DNA of 64,000 nt. Origin: JAYPEY01 sp964519245. GTDB lineage: Bacteria > Verrucomicrobiota > Verrucomicrobiia > Limisphaerales > JAYPEY01. Made by a program: the position numbers and the translations under genes. The stretch covers positions 19,600-83,599 of the forward strand of contig CAZFLK010000005.1 of the NCBI GenBank assembly GCA_964519245.1, written 5' to 3'. Positions 38,180-47,078 of this stretch are shown piece after piece. Under the pieces are notes generated by a model. It was given only the letters and a program-made list of their open reading frames with translations. It was not told the origin of the DNA and searched no databases. How positions within the stretch are numbered: the first letter of the stretch is position 1; each line of letters begins with the position of its first letter.

Positions 38180-38959
38180 CTACTTGGGCAGCAGTTTGCG
38201 GGCGTTGCCCGCGGCGATCGACGCCGATTGCGTTTCGCTGAGATCCGATTCGCGAAGTTTCAGCAGGGCGGATTCCAGGATGAAGAAGGGCGCGTGCGAA
38301 CCGAACAGGATCTTCTCCAGCGGCGCCTGGGCAAGAATCTTTCCCACACCGCCGACGCTTTCCAGGTTGGAAATGTCGAACCAGACGCGTTTCGTGGCGA
38401 TCATCTGGAGGAAGGTTTTTCCGCGAACGGCGCGATGGGCGTTGAGGAGGACAACGCGCGCGCCGGGAGCCTGCTGGAGCGCTTCCGGGAGCGGCGCCAC
38501 GTCGACATGCGGAACCTGAACCAACGGGTGCTGCGTGCGTTCGTCTTCCATCAAGACCGCGATCTGCACGATCAGCTTCCGCTCACCCGCCAACTTGAGC
38601 AGCTTCACGAAGCGTTCGTCGTCCAAGCTGTATTGGTGGAAGTTGGGGTGGAGACGGATGCCCGGCATCCGGTGATCCTCCGCGCAACGACGGAGATCCT
38701 CTTCCCAGTCCGGCAGGGCGGGGTTCACGGTTCCGAAAGGAACCAGCAGGCCGTCGCCGTGCCGTTTGCACTGCGCGGCAAGCCTGCCGTTTACGGCGCC
38801 CACATCCCGGTGCAGCAAGCCGTCAAAACTCCCGGCCCATGCCTGCTTCACGCCGCTCGAGCGCAGCTTCCTGACCAACTCGGGGACGGTGTCGTGGGGC
38901 AGGCGGCGGAAGGGCCAGCGCGAAAGGCTGACGTTGACGTCGATGAGGTTTCCGCTCAT
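38180..38959 (-). CDS. Amidohydrolase-2 family (TIM-barrel) protein lacking the N-terminal HxH
   Basis: 259 residues. Starts MSGNLIDVNVSLSRWPFRRLPHDTVPELVRKLRSSGVKQAWAGSFDGLLHRD, where the canonical metal-binding HxH is replaced by NVS. It continues with GIRLHPNFHQYSLDD, VVLLNAH and ILFGSHAPFFILES, the later barrel strands of amidohydrolase-2. Members with this IDxNVxxxxWPFR start are common next to DUF1501/PSD1 genes in Verrucomicrobiota and Planctomycetes; whether they are hydrolases is unproven. The start is 8 bp from the DUF1501 stop, so the two are one transcription unit. Confidence 0.85.
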   Translation of the reverse strand: MSGNLIDVNVSLSRWPFRRLPHDTVPELVRKLRSSGVKQAWAGSFDGLLHRDVGAVNGRLAAQCKRHGDGLLVPFGTVNPALPDWEEDLRRCAEDHRMPGIRLHPNFHQYSLDDERFVKLLKLAGERKLIVQIAVLMEDERTQHPLVQVPHVDVAPLPEALQQAPGARVVLLNAHRAVRGKTFLQMIATKRVWFDISNLESVGGVGKILAQAPLEKILFGSHAPFFILESALLKLRESDLSETQSASIAAGNARKLLPK

Positions 38960-38967
38960 GGCCGGTC

Positions 38968-40392
38968 TCAGGCGAAGATGTCGGTGGCGGCCACGCCTTC
39001 GACGCCGGTCAGTCGATGATCGAAACCGGCGTAGTGGAAGGTCAGATTCTCGTGATCCATGCCCAGCGCGTGGAGCATGGTGGCGTGCAGGTCGTGGACG
39101 TGCATCTTGTCCACGGCGGCGTAGTAGCCGTAGTCGTCGGTCGCGCCATAGGCGTAACCGCCTTTCACGTCGGCGCCGGCGAACCACATGGTGAAGCCGT
39201 GGGGGTTGTGATCGCGGCCGTTGGAACCCTGCGCGGTGGGGGTGCGTCCGAACTCGCCGCCCCACATGACCAGGGTGTCCTGCAGCAGGCCGCGTGACTT
39301 GAGGTCGCGCAGGAATCCGGCGATCGGCTTGTCGACCTCGGCGGCATTCTTGGTGTGGCCCTGGTAAAGATTGCTGTGTTGGTCCCACTGGACCTCGCTG
39401 TCGCTGTGCGTGACCTGCACGAAGCGCACACCGCGTTCGAGGAAACGCCGGGCCATCAGGCATTGGCGACCGAAGTCCTCGGTGACGGGGTCATCAATGC
39501 CGTAGAGCTTCTTCGTCACGGCAGTCTCGCCGCCAAGATCCTGCGCCTCCGGCATGGAGGTCTGCATGCGGTAGGCCAGTTCAAAGGAGTTCAATCTCCC
39601 CAGCAGCGCCTTTTCCGCGCCTGCGGCCTCCAGGTGGTCCTGGTTCATCGCCTTGATCAGGTCCAGTTGCCGGCGTTGGGTCCGGGCGTCGATGCGATGG
39701 TTCCGGATGTTCTTCACCTTGACCGTCTTCGCCTCGAGGCTGGCGTTGCCGATCGGCGTGCCTTGGCAATAGGCCGGTAGGAACTGGGCTCCCCAGTTGG
39801 TCACGCCGCCGTGCGCCAGGGTGGGGCAGATGGTGATGAAGGCGGGCAGGTTCTCGTTTTCCGTGCCCAGGCCGTAGACCACCCAGGAGCCCATGCTGGG
39901 CCGGATGAAATTGTCGCTGCCGGTGTGCAGTTTGAGCAGCGCGCCGCCATGCGCGGGATTGGTGCCGTGGACCGAGCGCAGGATGCAGAGGTCGTCGATG
40001 CACTCGGCGACATTGGGAAACAGGCTGCTGACCGGCAGTCCGCTCTGGCCGTGTTGTTTGAACTCCCAGGGCGACTTCAGGAGATTGCCTTGTTTGGCGA
40101 AGGTGACGCGCGGCAGGTCGAAGGGCGGCTTCTTGCCGTGGTCGCGGGTGAGCAACGGTTTGGGATCGAAGGTGTCCACGTGCGAAGGCCCGCCCTTCAT
40201 GAACAGGAACACCACCCGCTTCGCGCGCGGCGCGATGTGCGGAATCTTGGCGGCCAACGGGTTGCCCGCCCCGGTCGGCGATGACGCGGACGCTTCGTCC
40301 TGCAACATCGACAGCAAGGCGATATTACCGAAGCCAACCGCGCTGTCGCGCAACATCTTTCGGCGGCTGATAAGCTGGGCGGCGTCGTTCAT
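38968..40392 (-). CDS. DUF1501 (sulfatase-like) protein, Tat-exported
   Basis: 474 residues with a Tat-type start (SRRKMLRDSAVGFGNIALLSML) and the DUF1501 hallmark KRVVFLFMKGGPSHVDTFDPKP, an alkaline-phosphatase/sulfatase-fold domain. Further conserved parts are GTNPAHGGALLKLHTG, FVQVTHSDSEVQWDQHSNL and VMWGGEFGRTP.AQGSNGRDHNP. DUF1501 genes are almost always beside a PSCyt1/DUF1549/DUF1553 gene, as here (7 bp downstream of it). Function unknown; the pair is thought to act in the periplasm, possibly on complex polysaccharides. Confidence 0.94.
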   Translation of the reverse strand: MNDAAQLISRRKMLRDSAVGFGNIALLSMLQDEASASSPTGAGNPLAAKIPHIAPRAKRVVFLFMKGGPSHVDTFDPKPLLTRDHGKKPPFDLPRVTFAKQGNLLKSPWEFKQHGQSGLPVSSLFPNVAECIDDLCILRSVHGTNPAHGGALLKLHTGSDNFIRPSMGSWVVYGLGTENENLPAFITICPTLAHGGVTNWGAQFLPAYCQGTPIGNASLEAKTVKVKNIRNHRIDARTQRRQLDLIKAMNQDHLEAAGAEKALLGRLNSFELAYRMQTSMPEAQDLGGETAVTKKLYGIDDPVTEDFGRQCLMARRFLERGVRFVQVTHSDSEVQWDQHSNLYQGHTKNAAEVDKPIAGFLRDLKSRGLLQDTLVMWGGEFGRTPTAQGSNGRDHNPHGFTMWFAGADVKGGYAYGATDDYGYYAAVDKMHVHDLHATMLHALGMDHENLTFHYAGFDHRLTGVEGVAATDIFA

Positions 40393-40399
40393 TTCAAAT

Positions 40400-43219
40400 T
40401 CAATTCAAATAGATGAATTCATTGGAAGCCAGCAGGCTTTGGCAGAACAGCGACCAGGCCTTCCGGCGGGCCTCGGCGTTTGCGGCCTCGTCCATCGTCG
40501 ACGAATTCAAAAGGGCGGGAGGTCCGGTCAGCTCGGCGATGAATCGCAATGCGCGCTCGCGTTCAGCGTTTGAGGGCGGTCGGACCAGCGCGCGTTGGTA
40601 GGCGAAGTCGATGCGCTCGCCGTCGTCGACCCCAACCATCTCCATCGCTTGGCCGGCCAGGGCGTCTCCAGCGTCCATGAACAGCGTGGAGTTCATCATC
40701 ATTAGGGCCTGCGGCGCGACCGTAGTCGTCTGCCGATTGCCGACCGGGAGATTCGGATCCGGGAAATCGAACTGCTCGAAGATGCCGCAGAGGTGGTTGC
40801 GCACCACGGGGAGGTAGAGCGAGCGGCGGCGGAGCTTCTCGTAGTTGGTGTGGTCTTCGGAAGTGTGATTGAAGAAGAATTGACGATTCCGAAGGGGGAT
40901 GGTCTTGCCGCCGAGTCGCTTGTCGAGCAAGCCTGCGGCGGCGAGGGCGGCATCGCGAATCTCCTCTGCCTCGAGGCGGCGGATCTCAAAGCGCGACCAG
41001 AGCAGGTTTGCGGGATCGACTTGATCCGCCTTGTCGGGATTTGCGTGCTGCGTCGCCATTCGGTAGGCGTGGGAATTCATGATCAGGCGATGCAGCGTCT
41101 TGACGCTCCAGCCGGAACGGATGAATTCCTCGGCCAGCCAATCGAGCAGCTCCGGGTGGGTCGGTTCGGCGCCTTGCACTCCGAAGTTGTTGGGGGTCGG
41201 GACGATCCCGCGACCGAAGTGCCACCGCCAGACGCGATTGACGAACACGCGCGCGGTGAGGGGATGGCGATCATCCGCCATCCATTGCGCCAGTTCCAGG
41301 CGTCCGCTCTGCTTCTCGGGAAACTTGAGGTCGCGGCGGCTGAAGCGCATGACCTGCGGCACGCCCCGTGGCACCGGCCTGCCCAGATTGAGGTGGCTGC
41401 CGCGAATATGGAGCGGGATGTCCTTCTGGATCTCACCATCGGTCACGCCCATGGCGGCGGTGATATCCGCGGCGGCGCTCTCGAAGATTCGCGCTTCCTC
41501 GCGCAAGCGATGGTATTCCGCCAAGGTTTCGGCGTCGAAGGCGTGCTCCGGCTTGGCGGGCACGGTCAGGAAGCCCGAAAGATCGTAGAGTGCGGCGCGC
41601 GCGGCCTCGAGGCGGGCGTCCTGCAGGGTCTTCGCCTTGGGGTTCTTCTTGCGCGCATCAGCCAGGGCCGCCTCGGCTTCCTGGAACAGGGCGCTGAAAT
41701 GCTTCCCGACCGCGACAGGATCGCCGGCCCACTCGTGCCATTGGGCAAAGAACGGATCGGTTTTGTTGTACTCCAGGTGCAGGCGGCAGGTATGGAGGAT
41801 GCGCGGGTGCAGTCCCTTGGGTTTCGCGATCAGGGCGACTTCCTCCAGCGTGGCGCTGGGCGCGAACTTTGTCGCGGCGACCAGGTAATCCGCCGCTTTG
41901 GCGCGCGCCTCGCCGCGGAGTGTGACCGTGGCTTTGGACTTGAAGCTGGAAGCCGCCGATCTGTACTTCGCGATCTCCTTGTCCACGTCCGCGATGCGCT
42001 TCTTCTCCTCCTCGTCGGCGAAGTCGCGTTCGTACCAATACTTGATGGCGCCGCGGCCGCCTTCCGCGAAGGTTCGGGAACTCTTGAAGATCGCGGCCAG
42101 CGCGTAGTAGTCGTCCTGCGGCACGGGGTCGAACTTGTGCGAATGGCAGCGCGCGCAGCCCAGCGTCATCCCGAGGAAGGCCTTGCCCATGGTGTCGATC
42201 TGCTCGTCGATGGTGTCCATGACCAATTTGTCCTTGTCGCCCTCGGCGAGGACCTTGGCGCCCAACTGGAGGAAGCCGGTGGCGGTGAAGGTTTCCCGAT
42301 CGCTGTCGGGCAGCAGGTCGCCCGCGATCTGTTCGATGAGAAAGCGGTTGAACGGCTTGTCATGGTTGAAGGCGTTGACGACGTAATCGCGGTAGCGCCA
42401 GGCGTTGCCGAAGGCGAGGTTCTCGTCGCGACCGTTGGAGTCCGCGTAGCGCGCGACGTCCAACCAATGCCTGCCCCAGCGCACGCCGTACTGGGGTGAG
42501 CGCAAGAGCCGGTCGACCACGCGCCGGAAGGCGCCGGGCGAATCGTCCGCCAGGAAATCCTCCACCTCGCGCCGGGTTGGCGGCAGGCCGGTGAGGTCGT
42601 AGGTGGCGCGGCGAATCAGGTCGCGTTTGTTCGCGGGCGGGGCGGGGGTGAGGCCGGCTTCGGCCAAGCGCAATTGGTGAAACGCATCAATTGGGTTCTC
42701 AATACTTGCTTCCGGCGACAAAGGGCGCGGCACAGCGGGATCGGCCAAGGGCTTGAAGGCCCAGAATTCGCGCCCCTCCTTGACGGTCAACGCCTTGTGT
42801 TGCTCCGCAATCTTTGCTCCAGTTTCGCGAGGATCGGGCGCGCCCCTCTCGACCCATTTCACCAGCGCATTGACCTGCGCCGGGGTGAGCGGGCGTTTCG
42901 GCGGCATCTGAAGTTCGCGATTATGGTAGCGCACCGCCTCGATCAAGAGGCTGCTGTCCGGGTTCCCGGGTGTGATGGCGGGACCGGTGTCGCCGCCCTT
43001 GAGCAGTCCGTCGCGGAAATCGACGCGGAGCCCGCCCTTGAGATGTTTGGCCTCGGCGGAATGACACTCGTAGCAGTGGGTGAGCAGCAGGGGGCGGATC
43101 TCTTTCTCGAAAAACTCCAAGCCGCTGGAGTCCGCGGCGACCGCGCCAAGTGCGCAGCCGAAGAGAGCCGCCGTGTCCCAAAGCATCCGTCGAAAAGGTG
43201 TCCGGCCTCGTGATTTCAT
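40400..43219 (-). CDS. PSCyt1-DUF1549-DUF1553 (PSD1) secreted cytochrome protein
   Basis: 939 residues. Signal peptide (about 1-30), then the planctomycete-type cytochrome domain with CYECH (Cys49, Cys52, His53) and its ELQMPPKRPLTP distal Met segment. Next come DUF1549 (NPIDAFHQLRLAEAGLTPAPPANKRDLIRRATYDLTGLPPT; second heme-like motif LGCARCHSHKFDP), a central helical insert, and DUF1553 (LELAQWMADDRHPLTARVFVNRVWRWHFGRGIV...). All are diagnostic of PSD1 proteins. It heads the unit PSD1-DUF1501-amidohydrolase. Role unproven: periplasmic redox-linked processing is inferred. Divergent from the ferredoxin gene, with 140 bp between the starts. Confidence 0.94.
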   Translation of the reverse strand: MKSRGRTPFRRMLWDTAALFGCALGAVAADSSGLEFFEKEIRPLLLTHCYECHSAEAKHLKGGLRVDFRDGLLKGGDTGPAITPGNPDSSLLIEAVRYHNRELQMPPKRPLTPAQVNALVKWVERGAPDPRETGAKIAEQHKALTVKEGREFWAFKPLADPAVPRPLSPEASIENPIDAFHQLRLAEAGLTPAPPANKRDLIRRATYDLTGLPPTRREVEDFLADDSPGAFRRVVDRLLRSPQYGVRWGRHWLDVARYADSNGRDENLAFGNAWRYRDYVVNAFNHDKPFNRFLIEQIAGDLLPDSDRETFTATGFLQLGAKVLAEGDKDKLVMDTIDEQIDTMGKAFLGMTLGCARCHSHKFDPVPQDDYYALAAIFKSSRTFAEGGRGAIKYWYERDFADEEEKKRIADVDKEIAKYRSAASSFKSKATVTLRGEARAKAADYLVAATKFAPSATLEEVALIAKPKGLHPRILHTCRLHLEYNKTDPFFAQWHEWAGDPVAVGKHFSALFQEAEAALADARKKNPKAKTLQDARLEAARAALYDLSGFLTVPAKPEHAFDAETLAEYHRLREEARIFESAAADITAAMGVTDGEIQKDIPLHIRGSHLNLGRPVPRGVPQVMRFSRRDLKFPEKQSGRLELAQWMADDRHPLTARVFVNRVWRWHFGRGIVPTPNNFGVQGAEPTHPELLDWLAEEFIRSGWSVKTLHRLIMNSHAYRMATQHANPDKADQVDPANLLWSRFEIRRLEAEEIRDAALAAAGLLDKRLGGKTIPLRNRQFFFNHTSEDHTNYEKLRRRSLYLPVVRNHLCGIFEQFDFPDPNLPVGNRQTTTVAPQALMMMNSTLFMDAGDALAGQAMEMVGVDDGERIDFAYQRALVRPPSNAERERALRFIAELTGPPALLNSSTMDEAANAEARRKAWSLFCQSLLASNEFIYLN

Positions 43220-43359
43220 GAGTCGTGCATCTATCGGTCAACCATACTCCGCTCCGCGGTCCCAATTGAAAAGCAGGAAAATGCGGGTGTTTGGTGGGGA
43301 ATCCCGCTCTTGCGGCCATGCCGCATCCCGGTAATCTCTCCGGCCTGACACCATTCATC

Positions 43360-43722
43360 ATGTCTGAAGAACTCAAATCCGCGGTGCAGACCTTTGGCGT
43401 TGATCGCTTCAAGCGCCACATCTTCCTGTGCGCCGACCAGACCAAGCCCAAGTGTTGCGCCAAGGAAGCGAGTCTGGCGTCGTGGAATTATCTCAAGCGT
43501 CGACTGGCCGAACTGAAATTGGTGGGGCCGGAAGCGCTGACGTTCCGGACCAAGGCCAATTGTTTACAGGTCTGCTGCGAGGGGCCGGTGGCGGTGGTCT
43601 ACCCGGAGGGAACGTGGTATCGCAATTGCACGCCTGACGTTCTGGAGCGGATCATTCAGGAGCACTTGATCGGCGGCCGGCCCGTGGAGGAGTTCCGCTT
43701 TGCAACGAATGACCTCTCATGA
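43360..43722 (+). CDS. Thioredoxin-fold [2Fe-2S] ferredoxin
   Basis: 120 residues, FKRHIFLCADQTKPKCCAKEAS...KANCLQVCCEGPVAVVYPEGTWYRNCTPDVLERIIQEHL. The pattern Cys24, Cys32/33, Cys68, Cys72 fits the shethna/NuoE-like thioredoxin-fold [2Fe-2S] ferredoxins, and GTWYRNCTPDVLERIIQEHL is the conserved end. There are three extra cysteines. The start ATG follows 140 bp of divergent intergenic DNA. Overlaps the next gene by 4 bp (ATGA), so electron transfer to or from that protein, or simple co-regulation, is possible. Confidence 0.92.
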   Translation: MSEELKSAVQTFGVDRFKRHIFLCADQTKPKCCAKEASLASWNYLKRRLAELKLVGPEALTFRTKANCLQVCCEGPVAVVYPEGTWYRNCTPDVLERIIQEHLIGGRPVEEFRFATNDLS

Positions 43723-44750
43723 ATTTCGCGCCCTTCGATTCCGTCGACCAGCTGGAAGATGCCCTGAGCGATCCCACGCCCGGGGTGGTTGAGACCTGTG
43801 GGCGTCTGCAGGGCGATGTGATCCTGCTCGGGGTGGCCGGCAAGATGGGGCCGACCCTCGCGCGGATGATTCAACGCGCCAGCGTCGAGGCCGGCGTCGA
43901 ACGACGCGTGATCGGCGTCTCGCGATTCTCAGATGGCGACATGGAAGCGCGTCTGCAGACGCAGGGCATTGAGACGATCCGCTGCGATCTGCTGGATGAG
44001 GCGCAGGTCGCCAAACTGCCGGACGCGCCCAATGTAGTCTACATGCCCGCCATGAAATTCGGCGCCACGGGGCAGGAGTCGCTCACCTGGGCGATGAACA
44101 CGCACCTGCCCTCGATTGCCTGCAAGCGTTACCGGGACAGTCGCATCGTCGCCTTCTCGACCGGCAATGTTTACGGGCTGACATCCGTGGAGGAAGGCGG
44201 CTCCGTCGAAACGGACAGGCCGGATCCCGTCGGGGAGTATGCCATGAGTTGCCTGGGGCGCGAGCGGATGTTTGAGCATTTCAGTCGGACGCTGGAGATC
44301 CCGGTGTCCATTATCCGTCTCAACTACGCCTGCGAACCGCGTTATGGCGTCCTGGTCGACATTGCGCAGAAGGTCTGGAACAACGAACCGATCGATGTCT
44401 CGATGGGCTTCTTCAACATCATCTGGCAGGGCGACGCCAATGCGATGACGATCCAAAGCTTCGATCAGGCCGCGACGCCGCCGTGGTTCATCAACATCAC
44501 CGGCCCGGAAAGGTTGTCGATTCGGGACACGGCGCTGCAGTTCGGCGAGTTGCTGGACCGTGACGTGACGCTGACCGGCGAGGAAACGGAGACGGCCCTG
44601 CTGAGCGACAGTTCACGGGCGTTGAAGTTGTTCGGCGAACCGCGCGTCGGAGTGGATGCGCTGATGAACTGGATCGCCGACTGGATCCGTCGCGGCGGCG
44701 AAAGCCTGGGCAAGCCCACCAAGTTCGAATCCAGGGACGGAAAGTTTTGA
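43719..44750 (+). CDS. NAD(P)-dependent epimerase/dehydratase (short-chain, extended)
   Basis: 343 residues. Rossmann motif GVAGKMG (VILLGVAGKMGPTLARM) at about 39-45, then a VVYMPAMKFGATG strand and FSTGNVYGLTSVEEGG with Ser/Thr. The active-site YxxxK is altered: the segment reads EYAMSCLGRERMFEHF, with Tyr but Cys-Leu-Gly-Arg where YxxxK is expected. It is therefore an atypical member. Translationally coupled to the [2Fe-2S] ferredoxin gene (4-bp overlap), an uncommon combination. Substrate unknown; nucleotide-sugar chemistry is the family norm but may not apply. Confidence 0.85.
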   Translation: MNFAPFDSVDQLEDALSDPTPGVVETCGRLQGDVILLGVAGKMGPTLARMIQRASVEAGVERRVIGVSRFSDGDMEARLQTQGIETIRCDLLDEAQVAKLPDAPNVVYMPAMKFGATGQESLTWAMNTHLPSIACKRYRDSRIVAFSTGNVYGLTSVEEGGSVETDRPDPVGEYAMSCLGRERMFEHFSRTLEIPVSIIRLNYACEPRYGVLVDIAQKVWNNEPIDVSMGFFNIIWQGDANAMTIQSFDQAATPPWFINITGPERLSIRDTALQFGELLDRDVTLTGEETETALLSDSSRALKLFGEPRVGVDALMNWIADWIRRGGESLGKPTKFESRDGKF

Positions 44751-44827
44751 AGCGAACAATCGCGCTCAATTGAATTACAGAATGAAGACTCACGAAACAG
44801 CGCATCGCGTCGTCGAACCTCGCGAAC

Positions 44828-44894
44828 GGAGCGCCGGGCATTGCTCGGCATCGGTTGCCGATCCGCGCCCAAGCCGGGCAATGCTGGGCGCTCC
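44828..44894. repeat. Dispersed palindrome, family A, copy 3
   Basis: Arms 44828-44848 and 44874-44894 match the arms near 2190 with few changes and are near-complements of each other. It lies in the leader of the GDPD gene. Confidence 0.85.
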
Positions 44895-44907
44895 GGAACC
44901 GGATGAC

Positions 44908-44967
44908 ATGGGAATGAAGACAAAGGAATCCAACTCATCCATTCCCATGTCTTCATTCCCTTGTCTT
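44908..44967. repeat. Inverted 14-bp repeat pairs before the GDPD start
   Basis: Two + strand 14-mers, CATTCCCATGTCTT (44940-44953) and CATTCCCTTGTCTT (44954-44967), stand opposite the complementary pair in the preceding 30 bp (ACATGGGAATG, AAGACAAAGGAAT). The result is a 14-bp-period repeat that can also fold into a long hairpin. It ends 15 bp before the ATG at 44983. 14 is twice the 7-bp period of other junction arrays. Confidence 0.75.
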
Positions 44968-44982
44968 TTCTACGGCGCTCCA

Positions 44983-45792
44983 ATGTTACGAGCGGCCTTC
45001 GCTTTCGCCGTCTTTCTCGCCATGACCTTGACCGCCTCCGCCCAGACCATTGTCGCGCATCGCGGCGCCTCTCATGACGCGCCGGAGAACACACTCGCCG
45101 CCTTTCGCCTCGCCTGGGAGAAAGGAGCCGACGCCGTCGAGGGCGACTTCCTGCTGACCAAGGAGGGGCGGATCGTCTGTATCCACGACAAGACCACGAA
45201 GCGCACGGGCGGCAAGGAACTGAAAGTGGTTGGCTCCACCCTGGACGAACTTCGACAGCTCGAATTCGGGTCCTGGAAGGCGGACAAGTACAAGGGCGAA
45301 CCCATCCCGACCCTGGCGGAAGTTCTCGCGGTTATCCCTGAGGGAAAACGCATCTTCATCGAGATCAAATGCGGGCCCGAAATCGTGCCGACGTTGAAGC
45401 AGGAAATTGCCGCGTCGAAGTTGAAGCGCGATCAGATTGTGATCATCGCCTTCGACGACGAAGTCATCGCCGCCGTCAAGCGAGTCATGCCTGACATCAA
45501 GGCCTGTTGGTTGACCAGCTTCAAGCAGGACAAGGAAACCGGAGCCTGGACGCCGTCGGTGGAGTCAATTGTTGGAACCTTGAAGCGCATCCAGGCCGAC
45601 GGACTCGACTGCCGCGCCGAGGCCAAGGTGGTGGATGAAGCCTTTGTGGAACGCCTTCGAGCCGCGGGGATGGAGTTGCACTGCTGGACCGTGAACGATC
45701 CCAAGGTCGCGCGCCGCTTCCGGGAACTGGGGTTCGATTCCATCACGACGGACCGCCCCGCGTTCTTGCGTTCCGCCCTTTCCGGGCGTTGA
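44983..45792 (+). CDS. Secreted glycerophosphodiester phosphodiesterase
   Basis: 269 residues with signal peptide MLRAAFAFAVFLAMTLTASAQ. GDPD domain: IVAHRGASHDAPENTLAAFRLAWEKGADAVEGDFLLTKEGRIVCIHDKTTKRT, containing catalytic His, the metal-binding Glu/Asp of the E.D motif and the second His; later IFIEIKCGPE and the C-terminal LHCWTVNDPKVARRFRELGFDSITTDRP. Hydrolyses glycerophosphodiesters to glycerol-3-phosphate and alcohol in the periplasm. The ATG at 44983 is chosen because the upstream in-frame stretch is repeat DNA. Convergent with the ceramidase fragment, 25 bp apart. Confidence 0.93.
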   Translation: MLRAAFAFAVFLAMTLTASAQTIVAHRGASHDAPENTLAAFRLAWEKGADAVEGDFLLTKEGRIVCIHDKTTKRTGGKELKVVGSTLDELRQLEFGSWKADKYKGEPIPTLAEVLAVIPEGKRIFIEIKCGPEIVPTLKQEIAASKLKRDQIVIIAFDDEVIAAVKRVMPDIKACWLTSFKQDKETGAWTPSVESIVGTLKRIQADGLDCRAEAKVVDEAFVERLRAAGMELHCWTVNDPKVARRFRELGFDSITTDRPAFLRSALSGR

Positions 45793-45817
45793 ACCGGGAC
45801 CTTTCGGCGCAGGGTCC

Positions 45818-46360
45818 TTACTTCGGTCCCAGCGAGCCGGGTTTCATCAACCAGCGCCGATTCCGGCAAGGCCCCGGCTGGTCGATGGAAGCCCAACCAA
45901 CCCGCGCCGGCTCGAGGCGCCCCAGAGCCGCCGCCGTCGCCGCGGCCACCTTGTCGATCAAGCCCGCGCGGTAACGGTCGTGCGCCTCTCCCAGCTCCAG
46001 CTCGACCACCCTCGGGGCGCGATGCGTGTGCGTGGTCGAGACCAACAAGTGAGTCATTGGCAATCCGGTCTGTTGCTGGACCCGCGCGCGGATCCGGTCG
46101 TGCAGGTCTGACGCAATCATGGTGACGTCGCAGACGCACAGCACGACGCGGACGTCGCCGCTCTGAATCGCCAACGCCCGCGCGAACAGGGGGTCGTGAA
46201 CGTTCGCCGCCTTGCCGCTGCCGCCGACCGGACCCGAGAGTGGAACGTCCGGTCCCGGTGTGATATCGACCTTGGCGGCCCCTGCCCGCAATGACTGCGC
46301 GACAGCGTTGTCCCCTGCGACGACCAGAATGCCGGCGACGATTGCAATCCACTTCCTCAT
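45818..46360 (-). pseudogene. Neutral ceramidase N-terminal fragment (truncated)
   Basis: 180 residues with signal peptide (MRKWIAIVAGILVVAGDNAVAQ) then LRAGAAKVDITPGPDVPLSGPVGGSGKAANVHDPLFARALAIQSGDVRVVLCVCDVTMI and LLVSTTHTHRAPRV, the start and first metal-ligand block of the neutral/alkaline non-lysosomal ceramidase family. It ends abruptly at a TAA after NRRWLMKPGSLGPK, where full-length members continue with about 200 or more residues. The remainder is absent: the GDPD stop lies 25 bp beyond. I infer a deletion, with the GDPD gene next to the break. A short functional version cannot be excluded. Confidence 0.75.
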
Positions 46361-46459
46361 GGTCCCGTATTGAACATGAGCGGGAGACAGTGACAAGGCG
46401 GGAAACGGGAGGTGGTCCATGTCATGCTCAAGTCGTTGGTTGCCCCAGGACGCTGCTTT

Positions 46460-46615
46460 CACCCCTTCGGGGTTCTGAACAGGGCTCGACAGAGTCTCGC
46501 CCCACCGACGTTGGATTCGCTGCCGCTATTCTCAGAGCGCCTCCAAGAACCGGACGGTTCGTCAAGACCCGGAGGGGAGAGACTCCGTCGAGCCCACTTC
46601 TACTCAAGCCCTCCG
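46460..46615. repeat. Inverted repeat pair, family D, copy 1
   Basis: An element with the core GGGCTCGACRGAGTCTC (46460-46506) is repeated in inverse orientation at 46571-46615, about 65 bp apart. The same pair occurs near 58388. It lies between two genes and contains no reading frame of interest. Confidence 0.8.
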
Positions 46616-46620
46616 GACGC

Positions 46621-46866
46621 CTACCTTCCATCCCCTTGCTGCGTCTGCTTGTAGATCCAGGTGTGGGCGAGGTCGGCGACCTTGGCCACGGTGAGCAGAT
46701 CCTCGCGGCCGAAGCTCTCCGAGCTTTTCCATTCGTCGCCCGATTTGTAGATGCGGGACAGCGACACGTTGTGCCAGACGCCCTTGTCGTTGTTGTTCTC
46801 CCAGATGCTGGCCTTGATTGCGCCCATCCGGATCTCGCGTATCGGTTTGTTCTTCGAGTCAGACAT
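46621..46866 (-). CDS. Conserved small hypothetical protein (about 80 aa)
   Basis: 81 residues: KPIREIRMGAIKASIWENNNDKGVWHNVSLSRIYKSGDEWKSSESFGREDLLTVAKVADLAHTWIYKQ. This IREIRxGAIKAxIWEN...SFGRDDLL.VAKVAD.AH.WI pattern is a widely distributed bacterial protein of unknown function. No signal peptide; probably a compact cytoplasmic alpha/beta protein. Stop is TAG, 5 bp from a family D repeat. The 212 bp upstream to the next gene show nothing recognisable. Confidence 0.85.
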   Translation of the reverse strand: MSDSKNKPIREIRMGAIKASIWENNNDKGVWHNVSLSRIYKSGDEWKSSESFGREDLLTVAKVADLAHTWIYKQTQQGDGR

Positions 46867-47078
46867 GTGTTTCTCCTTGGTTGATGTCCGTGAAACGCTC
46901 GATCGTCGAACGCTTCGTTCAATGAAGAATTCCCGTGCGCGAGGATGCGTTCAACCCCAATCGATTATCGCTTCGCGACATTCGACCTGGGCGGGCGTGG
47001 CCTGCCGGGCCCCAGCCGTGGGGCGGTATATGAACGGAGTGATTATGAGTGGCTTGCGACGATCCGCTCTGCCTTTCC

